DNA from: Hevea brasiliensis
Taxonomy: Eukaryota > Streptophyta > Magnoliopsida > Malpighiales > Euphorbiaceae
Direction of reading: 5' to 3'
DNA length: 64,000 nucleotides
NCBI RefSeq assembly: GCF_030052815.1
Contig: NC_079499.1
Coordinates: 100,288,480-100,352,479, forward strand
Of the stretch, positions 10,895 to 21,750 are shown in pieces. Below the pieces are notes generated by a model. The model worked only from the letters and a program-made list of their open reading frames with translations. It searched no databases and was not told the origin of the DNA. A program made the translations under genes and the position numbers. The stretch's first letter is position 1. Each line of letters opens with the position of its first letter.

Positions 10895-13120
10895 AGGAAG
10901 GTATCTAATATCTGGTAGCGCGCTTACTATCTGGCCTTTGGTGATGTAGGGTATCATCACCCTGGTGCACTGTACCATAAAATTTTTATTGGATGAATTT
11001 CTTTTGCATATATGTTTTATGAAATTATTTTATAAATTATTTTGATAGCATGAGCATGATTTTATTAAATAGAAAATTTATTGTGAAATTAATTAAGCGT
11101 CTGCCTGTTCCTATTCCGTTGTGTGCTATAATTATCATTCACTGAGTATTTAGCTCAAACCACGTTTTCTCTGTCTATTATCTGTTTTCGCATCGCAGAG
11201 AAATTGATCCAAATATTCAATCCATTTTCTGGAGAGGGACAATATTTGATTTGTTCTCATAGTATGCCCGAATTCATATTTTCTCAGGCTAATAATTAGT
11301 TTAGTTTATTGAACAGTTTAAGTTTTTATTTGAAATCTGTAGAGACTCCGCAGTTTACTTATGGAATATTTATGATGTTTATTCAGCATTTTATTTATTT
11401 AGATTTTGTCTATTTTATATATTATATATAATGTTAATGTTAAATTGACATTTAAATTTTAGTTCTTCCCATATTAAATCGTTAATATAAATTCAAAGGA
11501 AACGATAATAGTGCCATGTTCTCAGCCAATTCGGCTTCAAGCAATGAGAACCACATCTTTCATGCAAATATCCTATCCAAATGCAATTTTTTTTCTTTGA
11601 TATAAGAAATTTCAATGTCAAAAATCAACATCACAACTAAAAATAATAATGCAAGTGCCTGGTCCTATCGCACTCTACGTTTAATTATCATGCAACCACT
11701 TGCGGTGATGAATTGACAGTTCTTATCAACTTTTTCCATGTTTATGGTGATTCTATTAATGAAATTTAGTTTTCTTCAAATATATATATATATTGGTTCC
11801 ATCAAAGGTCGCCTGCACTACAGGCTATAGCTTGCCGTAAGTGAATTCTCTTCCACTGTTGAATTCATTCGAATAGTGACGAAAAATAAATTTTTTTTTT
11901 CAATTTAATATGTATATATTAATGATATATAGTTTATTTTTAATTTATATTTTTCGTTTTTCATTTAGAGTAGAAAAACATAATTAATTCAATTGATTTC
12001 AAATTAACTAAATATTAATTTGATAGTTCAATTAACAAAAATTTAATTAAATATTAAGAATTGTAATAAGTCAATACGCTAATGTAATTAGATTTAAAGA
12101 CTTATTGAAGCAAGAATTAATAAGTTTAACATTATTATTGGAGATATTATTAAAAATGGTGAAATGAGAACACCAACGCAAAGACTTGAGAATTTTGTGA
12201 AAAAATGAAACTCACGCATTTTGTTCTCATACATACCAGCAACCTCAAGCCCTTGCAGCACTGGACCTTGAAGCCAGCGATATTACCCAAGGCAAATTGA
12301 GCAGATAATTGGCTTGTTTGATGACATTCATGGAGAAAATTTCTGAAGGAGAAAAAGTGGCGCAGATTGAAAGGAGCTGTGAAGGCCTCGATATTATAAA
12401 ATACCCAGAAAAGATAGCAGTTGCCGCTATCTTAATTATAAGGCACCTTTATTTTCTCTCTTATGCCGTTAAACAGTTGTCTATTTTTTTAGGATTAGTA
12501 AGTGATAATATATTCATTCAAGATACTCTGATAAGGCTTGCATGATTTAAGAATACTTAAATTATGCGCCGATCACGGTTCAGAATTTTGGGTCGTGACA
12601 TACAATCAGCAAGTTGTATTTGATTATTAGATGCCATGGAATAATATTCTAATAATGTCTTTTAGACCTTTAAAAATAAATTTTATTTTTTAATAAAATA
12701 TCAGTTAATAATTTTAAATTTAAAAAATGAGATTGTATAATATATGATGGTTATGTTTAACATAAGAGAATCCAAATCCATTTTGATATAATCTCTAGTT
12801 TTGTTACTTTATTATTTATCTAATTTATATAGATTCATGTTAGTTTAACACTTTGAAATTAATATGTAAAACGCACGTATTTAACCACCCCGCAATAAAT
12901 AAATGTCGCCAACAAGTTGATAGGCTCATCTCTACCCTTTTTTCCGCTAAGATTCTCTGACTTATTGATAGCTACATTACTATTCCATTGTTGCAGCAAC
13001 AGCTTTATTGAAAGAAACCATTATTAATTATTTTATTGCAGTTGGTCTCTCACCCTCTCTCTCTCTCTCTCTCTCTCTCAAAACTCTTCCATCCTCACAT
13101 TGTTCTTTTCCTAATTTAGC
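10895..13120 (+). promoter_or_regulatory. 5' region of ABCG copy B
   Basis: Collinear with 2551-3748 upstream of A except for a 1,071-bp extra segment (11417-12487), loss of about 30 bp near 12885, and a longer CT run (about 12 units, 13055-13079). It is nearly identical to the region upstream of C. The transcription start is not determined. Confidence 0.6.
11417..12487. other. 1,071-bp segment present upstream of B and C but not A
   Basis: The segment is bounded by two copies of TGTCTATTTT (11407-11416 and 12478-12487); A has one copy at the corresponding place near 3070. That fits either a microhomology deletion in A or an insertion before the B/C split. It holds a 78-codon open frame (12309-12545) that has no recognisable domain and is probably not a gene. 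The C copy is at 58779-59848. Confidence 0.7.
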
Positions 13121-16100
13121 ATGGACTCCACGGTTAATGTGCCCAGATGGACACCAAAACCAAGCACAGTTAGATCACCTCTAAAAAAGCCTGCAGCAAG
13201 AGTAGACGACGAGTTAGAGTTGCAAAGCATGGCTTCTGACGAAGATGACAAGTCCCTTAGCATGGACACAGTACTATTCCCATTTAGCACTGGCTTTGCT
13301 ATTGATGGTCGTGATCATCATCATCATCCGACTCTCGATTCTTCAGGTCGATATAAAAAACCATCTCTAGATAAGATTGAGATGGAAGCAACTGTCGAGC
13401 TAATAAATGAAGACAAGAAGCAGCAGTTTTCATCCAATGGAAGCAATGGCGATGGCATTTTCTGTACGTGGAAGGATTTGTCGGTTACAGTAGGTGATGG
13501 GAAAAATGGCCGCCGGGTAATCCTGCAAGGGCTAACAGGGTATGCTCAGCCGGGGGACGTGTTATGCGTCATGGGCCCTTCAGGCTGCGGCAAGTCCACT
13601 CTTCTAGATGCATTGGCAGGTATAGATATGATCATTATTATTATTATTATCTTTTTATAGATATATGATCATTATTAATTAAGTGCTTCCTATAATTTTT
13701 TTTCTTTTTTCTTTATTTTGGGTTATATATATTTCATATGGTATAATAACGCTAAGGAGGAAGGGCTTATTGCAGGGAGATTAAGTTCCAATACACAGCA
13801 AACTGGAGAGATCCTAATCAATGGTCACAAGGTGACACTTGCCTTTGGAACTTCGGTAAGAACTATTTATAAAGATCAATAAGTTTAATTTATAAAGACT
13901 ATTATTGTTATTGTTATTATTATTATTATTATCTTCAGCCTATATAATTCTTTCAAGTACGTAGCCTTATTTATAAAGATCAATAAGTTTTAATTTATAT
14001 TGATATAATTAAATTATGAGGTCTTTAATTTTGAACGGTTGGGGTTTAAATAAAATTAAAACAAAAAAAAAAGGTCTTTACTGTATGATTATGGCGGTCG
14101 CATAAAAAAAAAATCGGTTGACGCCCTTTTTTTTTTTTTTTTTTTTTTACAAGCCTTAATTTTTGTTCATCAGTGGTCTATATATGATTTTTTTTTATAT
14201 GCTGTATTTAACTCTATGATTTATCATGTTTCAAGGCGTACGTGACTCAAGATGATACTCTAATGACAACATTAACAGTAAGGGAAGCTGTGTACTATTC
14301 AGCACAGCTTCAACTACCAGACTTCATGTCAATATCTGAAAAGAAACAAAGAGCCGAGATGACAATAAGGGAGATGGGCTTGCAAGACTCTGTTGACACT
14401 AGAATTGGAGGGTGGAGCACAAAAGGCCTTAGCGGTGGACAAAAGAGAAGAGTCAGCATTTGCATTGAAATCTTGACTCGCCCCAAGCTTCTGTTTCTTG
14501 ATGAGCCTACCAGTGGACTAGACAGTGCAGCATCTTACCATGTCATGAAACGTATTGTGAGGCTTGCTAAGCGAGATGGAAGGACTGTTATTGCTTCAAT
14601 TCATCAACCTAGCAGTGAAGTTTTTGAGCTATTCCACAATCTTTGCCTCCTCTCTTATGGCAGAACAGTCTATTTTGGTCCTGTTTCAATGGCAGAAATG
14701 GTATTGATTTTATTGGAATGATAATTGGTTTCTTGGGCAGTTGATAAATTATGTAAAAATTCATTTCGTCTGCAGTTTTTTTCCTCGAATGGCTTCCCTT
14801 GCCCTTCTCTCAGGAACCCATCAGATCACTACCTTAGGACCATAAACAAGGACTTCGACGGGGTAAGCATATTTTCCTATCAGTAAATGGCGCATGCAAA
14901 TATATCAATTCCTCGTGATATTTCGCCGTTTAATTTGCTTGCTATTTTACTATCAGGACCTTGAACAAGGCCTTGGGGGTTTCATAAGCACAGAGGAAGC
15001 TATTAATGTTCTTGTCAAATCATACGAATCATCAGAGATTTTCCAGCAAGTTAAACAGCAAGTGGCTTATATTTGCGAAAAGGTATGGAGAACTGTTTGT
15101 TAATTAGTTGAAATTAATTAGCGCTACCTTAAAGATTGTTAATTATACTTTTGTCTTCTTGGTTTTAAAGAAAGGAAAAATTCTGGAGAAGAAAGGAAGT
15201 CAGGCAAGCTTCATCACCCAATGCATTGTTCTTACAAAGAGATCCTTCGTGAACATGTGTCGTGACCTAGGCTATTACTGGCTTCGCCTCGCAATCTACA
15301 TTGCATTGTGCTTATGCGTAGGGACTATCTTCCATGACATTGGCTTCACGTATGGTTCAATTCAGGTATATATAAATAGATTATATTGCATCAAGTTCAG
15401 GAGCAGTACATGTATACTTTTCTCCGCTGCTATTAATCACTGTTGAATTTTCCAGGCTAGAGGCTCAATGCTTATGTTTGTGGCCGCGTTCTTGACTTTC
15501 ATGGCAATTGGTGGATTCCCTTCTTTTGTTGAGGATATGAAGGTCAGACTGCTCTAATAATGATCTTGTCAAGCCACACGATTTCAATGACTGACTGAAT
15601 TTAATTTCCTTCTCTGAATTCAGATCTTCGAACGAGAAAGATTAAATGGGCACTATGGTGTTGGTGCATTCGTTGTTGGAAACACATTTTCTTCTATTCC
15701 TTACCTGTTAATTATCTCTTTAGTCCCTGGAGCCATAGCTTATTACCTAGTTGGCCTTCAAAAGAGTTTTCAACACTTCGCCTACTTTGCACTGCTGCTC
15801 TTTGCATGCATGATGCTGGTAGAAAGCCTAATGATGACAGTTGCAAGTATAGTGCCAGATTTCCTGATGGGTATCATAACAGGTGCTGGAATTCAAGGAG
15901 TGATGATGCTAAATGGAGGTTTCTTTCGCTTGCCTGACGATCTTCCCAAGCCTTTTTGGAGGTACCCAATGTACTATATTGCATTCCACAAGTATGCAAA
16001 CCAAGGATTCTACAAGAATGAGTTTGAAGGATTGACATTCCCAAATAATCAAGTCGGAGGGTTGCCTACCATTACTGGTGAAGAAATTTTGCGAAACATT

Positions 16101-16271
16101 TGGCAAGTAGAGATGAGTTACTCAAAATGGATTGATATCGCTATCTTGTTTGGTATGGTGGTTCTTTATCGCCTCATGTTCTTGGGGATCATAAAAATTA
16201 TTGAAAAGGTTAAGCCAATCATCAAAGCTGTCACGTCTGTTCCTCCTACACAAGTCCAGACAGATACATGA
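13121..16271 (+). CDS. ABCG1-like: ABCG half-transporter, copy B (ABCG1/ABCG11-like), 8 exons
   Basis: Predicted 728-aa transporter with the same exon lengths as copy A. Exons: 13121-13619, 13776-13855, 14236-14700, 14776-14862, 14957-15082, 15171-15365, 15456-15542, 15624-16271. All ABC motifs are intact ([35 protein letters not shown]), followed by about six membrane helices. Differences from A are few: several N-terminal changes, MAEM instead of IAEK at the end of exon 3, and a leucine in place of serine in the GxPTITG stretch. This looks like the intact member of the younger B/C pair. Its stop codon TGA lies inside the target duplication of the E1 solo LTR that begins 2 bp later, so the transcript must end in LTR sequence. 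Role by family: lipid or cutin/suberin precursor export; substrate unknown. Confidence 0.93.
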
Positions 16272-16272
16272 G

Positions 16273-19200
16273 TGTAACACTCTTCACCCGACTACAGTGT
16301 AGCCAAGCAAGGCATGCTACATTCGGTGCCGGAGTACCCTAACTTATCTTACTTTATTTCTTTAAAAATTTTGTTCTCGTTATATTTAATATTGATTATT
16401 TTTCGATGAAAAAACTAACGAAGTTTCTCCTATTTTATTATTGTTTGACGTGTTTTACTATTTACTTGTTTGAAAATTTCAATAATATTTTACAATAAAA
16501 ATCTCATCAATTATTCTCATAATCCATATCTCATTCATATATCTCAATTTCATATTCATTCCCATGCATTTCCATTCATGCACAATTTATATATATAAGT
16601 CCTCAAGTTTCATTAATTTACATGATTTACAGACTGATTACATAAATTCATAATTTACATGATCTACAAATTAATTACAGTTCCATAATCTATATTTCAA
16701 TATACAATTCATAGTGTACATTATAAACAATAACTAATTATAATGTACAAAATACATAATATGATCTATATGGGCCCTATCTACATGCATTGCTGAAGAG
16801 GTGACAACCTTGAACACTCTGTAGATCAAAACTCCAAAATATCTGTTTGGTATTCGCTGGGCTTTAACTTCAGTACCTGCGTGAGGAAATAAATCCACTG
16901 CGCTAAGCATTGCTGCTTAGTGGTGTAATAATATAACAAGGAAATAATATAACAAGTAAAAATAATTAGAGCATATTTTCTATACTCAAGAATTTTACTG
17001 GTTCATATGAAATTTTTCATACAATATATCTTTCGTCATTTATGTTGCTCTCTAGAATCTCTTTTGACATAAGTTTTACAATAATCACTTATATAATGTA
17101 CGATTAAATCTAAAATTTATACTTATACTTATATTCTTATGAAAGTCACTTTTGTAATGTTATTTAAGTTATAATTCTTCTACTAGTCTTTTTATCACTT
17201 CCTTGATACTTTCTAAGTCGTTTACAATCATTTCATAATATTTAAAATTTTTAATACTAATTTCATTTACTTCAGACCATTCTAAGAAACAAATTTTTTG
17301 AGCTAAACTAATTGATTTCATAATTTCTTACTCATTTATTTGCTTTCTAGTATTTTTAATTGTTAATATTCATAACTTATTTTAATAAATTAGACTGCCT
17401 AAGTAACCTATGACAGGCTGACTAAATTGGATAACGAGTCGTTGGCACTGGACACCGCGGTGCCTCGGGCCGTCATACCATGGGACGCAGAACGTTAACC
17501 ACGTATGCAATCAATATGGCTAAAAAGCCATGATAACACATAATCGGGCATTAAGCCATGAGTGCGGGCATAAAGCCATGAGTACGAGCATAAAGCAATG
17601 AGTTCGGGCATAAAGCCATGAATATAAGCATAAAGCCTTTCGCAGTACTGCTAAAACAATACCCTATTGGCATACCAATTTATCTAATCTGACACACGTG
17701 TCTAGGCAATACAAGGGCACATAATATCATTAAATATTAATATATTGTGTTTTATGATTTCATTATTATATGACAAATTCCATAATTTATACATTCATCA
17801 TAATATTCATACTAATTTCAATTCACATTCATTTGGTTTCACGTACCATTTACATTCATCATCTTTCCTTTCTCTTTTGATGGGAACCTAAATCCCAAAT
17901 GACACTTTTATCTCATTTATACATTCAACAATTTATTCATGTCAAGTACATTTCATACTTCAAGATGTATTGCTAATATATTATGAACTCCATTGCTGAC
18001 TAAACTGGATAACGGGTCGTTGGCACTGGACACCGCGGTGGGCCGTCATACCATGGGACGCAGAACGTCAACCACGTATGTAGTCAATATGGCTAAAAAG
18101 CCATGATAACACATAATCGGGCATTAAGCCATGAGTGCAGGCATAAAGCCATGAGTACGAGCATAAAGCCATGAGTTTGGGCATAAAGCCATGAGTACGG
18201 GCATAAAGCCATGAGTTCGGGCATAAAGCCATAAATATAAGCATAAAGCCTTTCACAGTACTGCTAAAACAATACCCTATTGGCATACCAATCTATCTAA
18301 TCTGACACATGTGTCTAGGCAATACAAGGGCACATAATATCATTAAATATTAATACATTGTGTTTTATGATTTCATTATTTCATGACAAATTCCATAATT
18401 TATACATTCATCATAATATTCATGCTAATTTCAATTCACATTCATTTGGTTTCACGTACCATTTACATTCATCATCTTTCCTTTCTCTTTTGATGGGAAC
18501 CTAAATCCCAAATGACACTTTTATCTCATTTATACATTCAATAATTTATTCATGTCAAGTACATTTCATACTTCAAGTTGTATTGCTAATATATTATGAA
18601 CTCCATTGGTGTGGGAGTATAAATCTCAATTACCTATTCCAAGCAATCCATGAACATTTCATGGATTCTAAATTTCCTGCCTGAATTTTCTCTATTAATT
18701 TATTTCTTACACTTTGTGTCTTTGTATTACTATTTACTCAAATTATTGACTTTTTAATGCATAATAAATTTGTTGAACCTAAGTTCACCAATATACCACA
18801 TTTTGCATTCTAAAGTTGTTGGTATTGGTTGCCAATACCATTTCAAAGCTTAGTGTTAGTTATTCACAATTTTCAGATTTCAAGTATTAAGTTTACTGTT
18901 CCATTGGTCATTTGTATAGTAGGAATTTGACAAAATTGTCTTCACGAAAGTTGTTTGTTATTGTGTCTAGTTACATTTGTTTTTTCGAATCACTCCATTT
19001 GGAGTTTTGTAGCTCAAGTTATGGCCTAAATATTATAACTGAATGGATTGCAAATTTTCCAGATTTTCTGGACAAAACTAAATCTACAGTGTTTTGTACA
19101 CTGATTGTAGGTCAGTTTTTGAACATGTTAAGATCAAAATTTGGGTTTAGCTTCTTCATAAAAGTTGTAGGTCTATATCTCAGCTTTCTGTTGGTAAAAT

Positions 19201-20732
19201 TTTAGGTCAATTGGACCTTTCTACACTGAGTTATGACCAAATAAATAAACATTGTTTATTTGGTCATTTTGCCCAGGTAGAATGCAAGTCACCCGGATTA
19301 GGGCAGTTTTTAGGTCAACTTGGTTTGGTTTTCTGGGTAGGGTTTCTTCACTAAAGTTGTGCCATTATGTGTCTAGTTTCATGTCCAATTGGCCTTGCAC
19401 TAATTGAACCTATACAACTCCATTTATAGCTACCCAAACCTGCTGGACTCACAACCAGTCCTGCAGGTCACCAAGGGCAGCATGCCTAAGCTCAACTCCA
19501 ACATCCTTACTCACTTCAATTCCTCCTTACACACATTCAAATGGTCACTAATTGACCATTACAAGGTTAATATACCATTTCATGAGCAAACCCTAATTTT
19601 TTTCACAAACCCTAATTTTCAAATGTCCATTTCATGCTATTCATGTCATGTAACACATCTAACACACATAGTTCAATATTTAACTCAAGTTATCTTATCA
19701 CAAACCACTTCTAAACAATTCAAGTCATACAAATCAACAAATCTTATCCTTCTCCCATGGTTGTCGATTTTCATACATACTTCAATATAATTGTTTTGTT
19801 CAATTTTACAACAAATTCACATTTCATTTGTCTTCCTAACAAAGATTAACAAGATAGGGAAGTAAGTATAGGCACTAACCTTTTTTGAGCAGAATTCTCC
19901 CAAGTTTAAACTTCACTTTCTTGGCTTTTCTTGGTTGCCAAACACTCCTACAAGGTATGGGGTAATTTTTATTGAAGGGATCTAGGGCTTTTGGTGCAAG
20001 ATAAGCAAGGTTTCCAAGCTTTGAAGCTTGAACTATGGTGGTGTGTCCATGGAGTTCGGTTGGTTTTGAGCGAGAAGGAGCAGATTGCTTTTTCTTTTCT
20101 TTGTGTCATTTATCCTCTTTTATTAGTTAATTTAAGTGGTGCTTAATTGTGATTGGTGGATAGGTTTTTAATGACACATATGATGTCATAATTAGGTATT
20201 TTCTTTCATTTTCTTTTCTTCTTTTCTCTACTCATTTTTAATTTAATTTTTAGCAATATTTATTTATATTTTATGTCATAATAATTATTTACTTAACTGG
20301 ACAAGTCGGCCAAAAATCATCTCTGAAGACAAAATGACCAAAATGCCCTCCGTTTGGCTTAACAGACCAAAATTGTCTGTAACGATTGAAAAAATTTTTT
20401 AAGTCTTTTCTTGGTATTCTAATGCCATAGAAACCTCAATGACTGTTCTCTGGAGTCTCAAAAATTATTTCATGAATTTTTTCCCAAGTTTAGGGCTCCT
20501 AGTTGTGAGAACCGCAACTTCCCACTGGGTTACCCATTGCCAGGGCACCTGCTCATTTAACTTGGTTGTATTTTATTTCTAAAATTTTTCCTAAATTTTT
20601 CTTATTAATATTTGAGTTAAGTATGGCTCCTCACTCTAGTCTAAATATTTTTCTAAACGTTCTAGCTGTCCAGACCAACATTGGCCACCGGAACAGTAGA
20701 ATATACAGAATTACTACAGTGAGGGTGTTACA
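16273..20732. mobile_element. E1 solo LTR (4,460 bp) inserted at the stop codon of copy B
   Basis: Starts TGTAACAC and ends GTGTTACA, with a perfect 5-bp target duplication ATGAG (16268-16272 and 20733-20737). There is no internal domain, primer site or coding sequence, so it is a solo LTR left by LTR-LTR recombination. Length and ends fit a Ty3/gypsy chromovirus. After it, B's sequence resumes where A's 3' UTR continues. An internal 578-bp duplication is listed separately. From 18940 to 19360 three degenerate copies of a roughly 200-bp unit carry CTTCA-AAAGTTGT. The same LTR begins after copy C at 63632. Confidence 0.9.
17417..18606. repeat. 578-bp direct duplication inside E1, each half with a 20-bp tandem array
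   Basis: 17417-17994 and 17995-18606 are near-identical halves starting GCTGACTAAA. Each has a short array of 20-bp units based on GGCATAAAGCCATGAGTACG (about 17546-17650 and 18116-18250). The second half has two more units. The left half has GCCTC, missing in the right. Confidence 0.85.
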
Positions 20733-21136
20733 ATGAGAATCCCTCTTCTTCACTTGAAATTGAATGGAAATGAGATTTGTGGTGTTCATGATTTAGTTTA
20801 GAGAAATTCCATCTGAGGATGATTATTTATTATATATGTGTATATATATTTATTTACAATATATAGATTCAAAACCTAAATTCTTATGTTATTATAATAG
20901 TACAATGGATTTTTCTTATCTAGAGTTTAGACTTGGTTCATTATGAATATAAAAATATATAATGAGATCTACTTGTTGAACATATAAAATCTATATATTT
21001 TTATCTTGAGTAAGCAATGAAATTAAGTTTAAGCAAGAATTTTCCTATGTAATGACTGCTGAGTCATACTTATGCAGGCTCAAGAGATGATAATTTAGTA
21101 GAAAGATTTTTCTTGTCTAAATTCAACTTTACCATG
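20733..21136. other. Displaced 3' flank of copy B
   Basis: Matches 6903-7258 after copy A and so was the native 3' UTR and flank before E1 inserted. It ends at 21136, where the Ogre-type LTR E4 begins with TGTAGATACC. Confidence 0.85.
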
Positions 21137-21750
21137 TGTAGATACCATATTTTGGCCGACCTCCAAAGTCAAGGAACTTTTAAACTTTTAACTTTATTAT
21201 CCGCTCTCAACCGGTGTCCCCAATCACAAACAGCTTTTTTGGACTCACCGATTGCTCGTCCCTGGAACAAACCGATCTCACGCTTAAGTTAGATGGCTTT
21301 CCGATCTCTTGGTCTCTGTCAGATGGGTTCGAGTCAACACTAGGTCTCTGGACCATGCAATCTTATCTACTGATATTCTCCGATCTCTCTGTGCAAATAT
21401 TGCAGAACTTCATTCGGCTAATGTTGTGATCGGGCTTCTCGCTTAAATGCCCCAGATATCCCTTAAAATGAAGTTAAGGTTTCTGTCCGGTCTAATAATG
21501 GTTCCGATCTTAAAAGTTCAAGTCAGTGTCAAATCTTTCTAATTATAATATTTTAAAGTTTCATCCGATATTTGGTCATGAGTTAGTCCGATCTCAGGTC
21601 CACGTATAATGATTTTCCGATCTCTTATCTCCTGATTAATAATCGCTTTCAAATTTTATGTTAAACTACGTTTATCAATTAAATACTCAGACAATTTTGG
21701 ACGCTTTTCAATCTCATCAAGAAATTAAACAAAAAGGATCTCAATTCATT

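Noticed and set aside
12309..12545. 78-codon open frame upstream of B, repeated before C (59670-59906)
   Set aside because: No recognisable domain, and its end overlaps sequence shared with A in which the frame is absent. Conservation between B and C only reflects the recent duplication.
18068..18286. Open frame encoding a repetitive peptide
   Set aside because: Produced by the 20-bp tandem repeats inside the E1 LTR; unit length not divisible by three, so no stable protein repeat.
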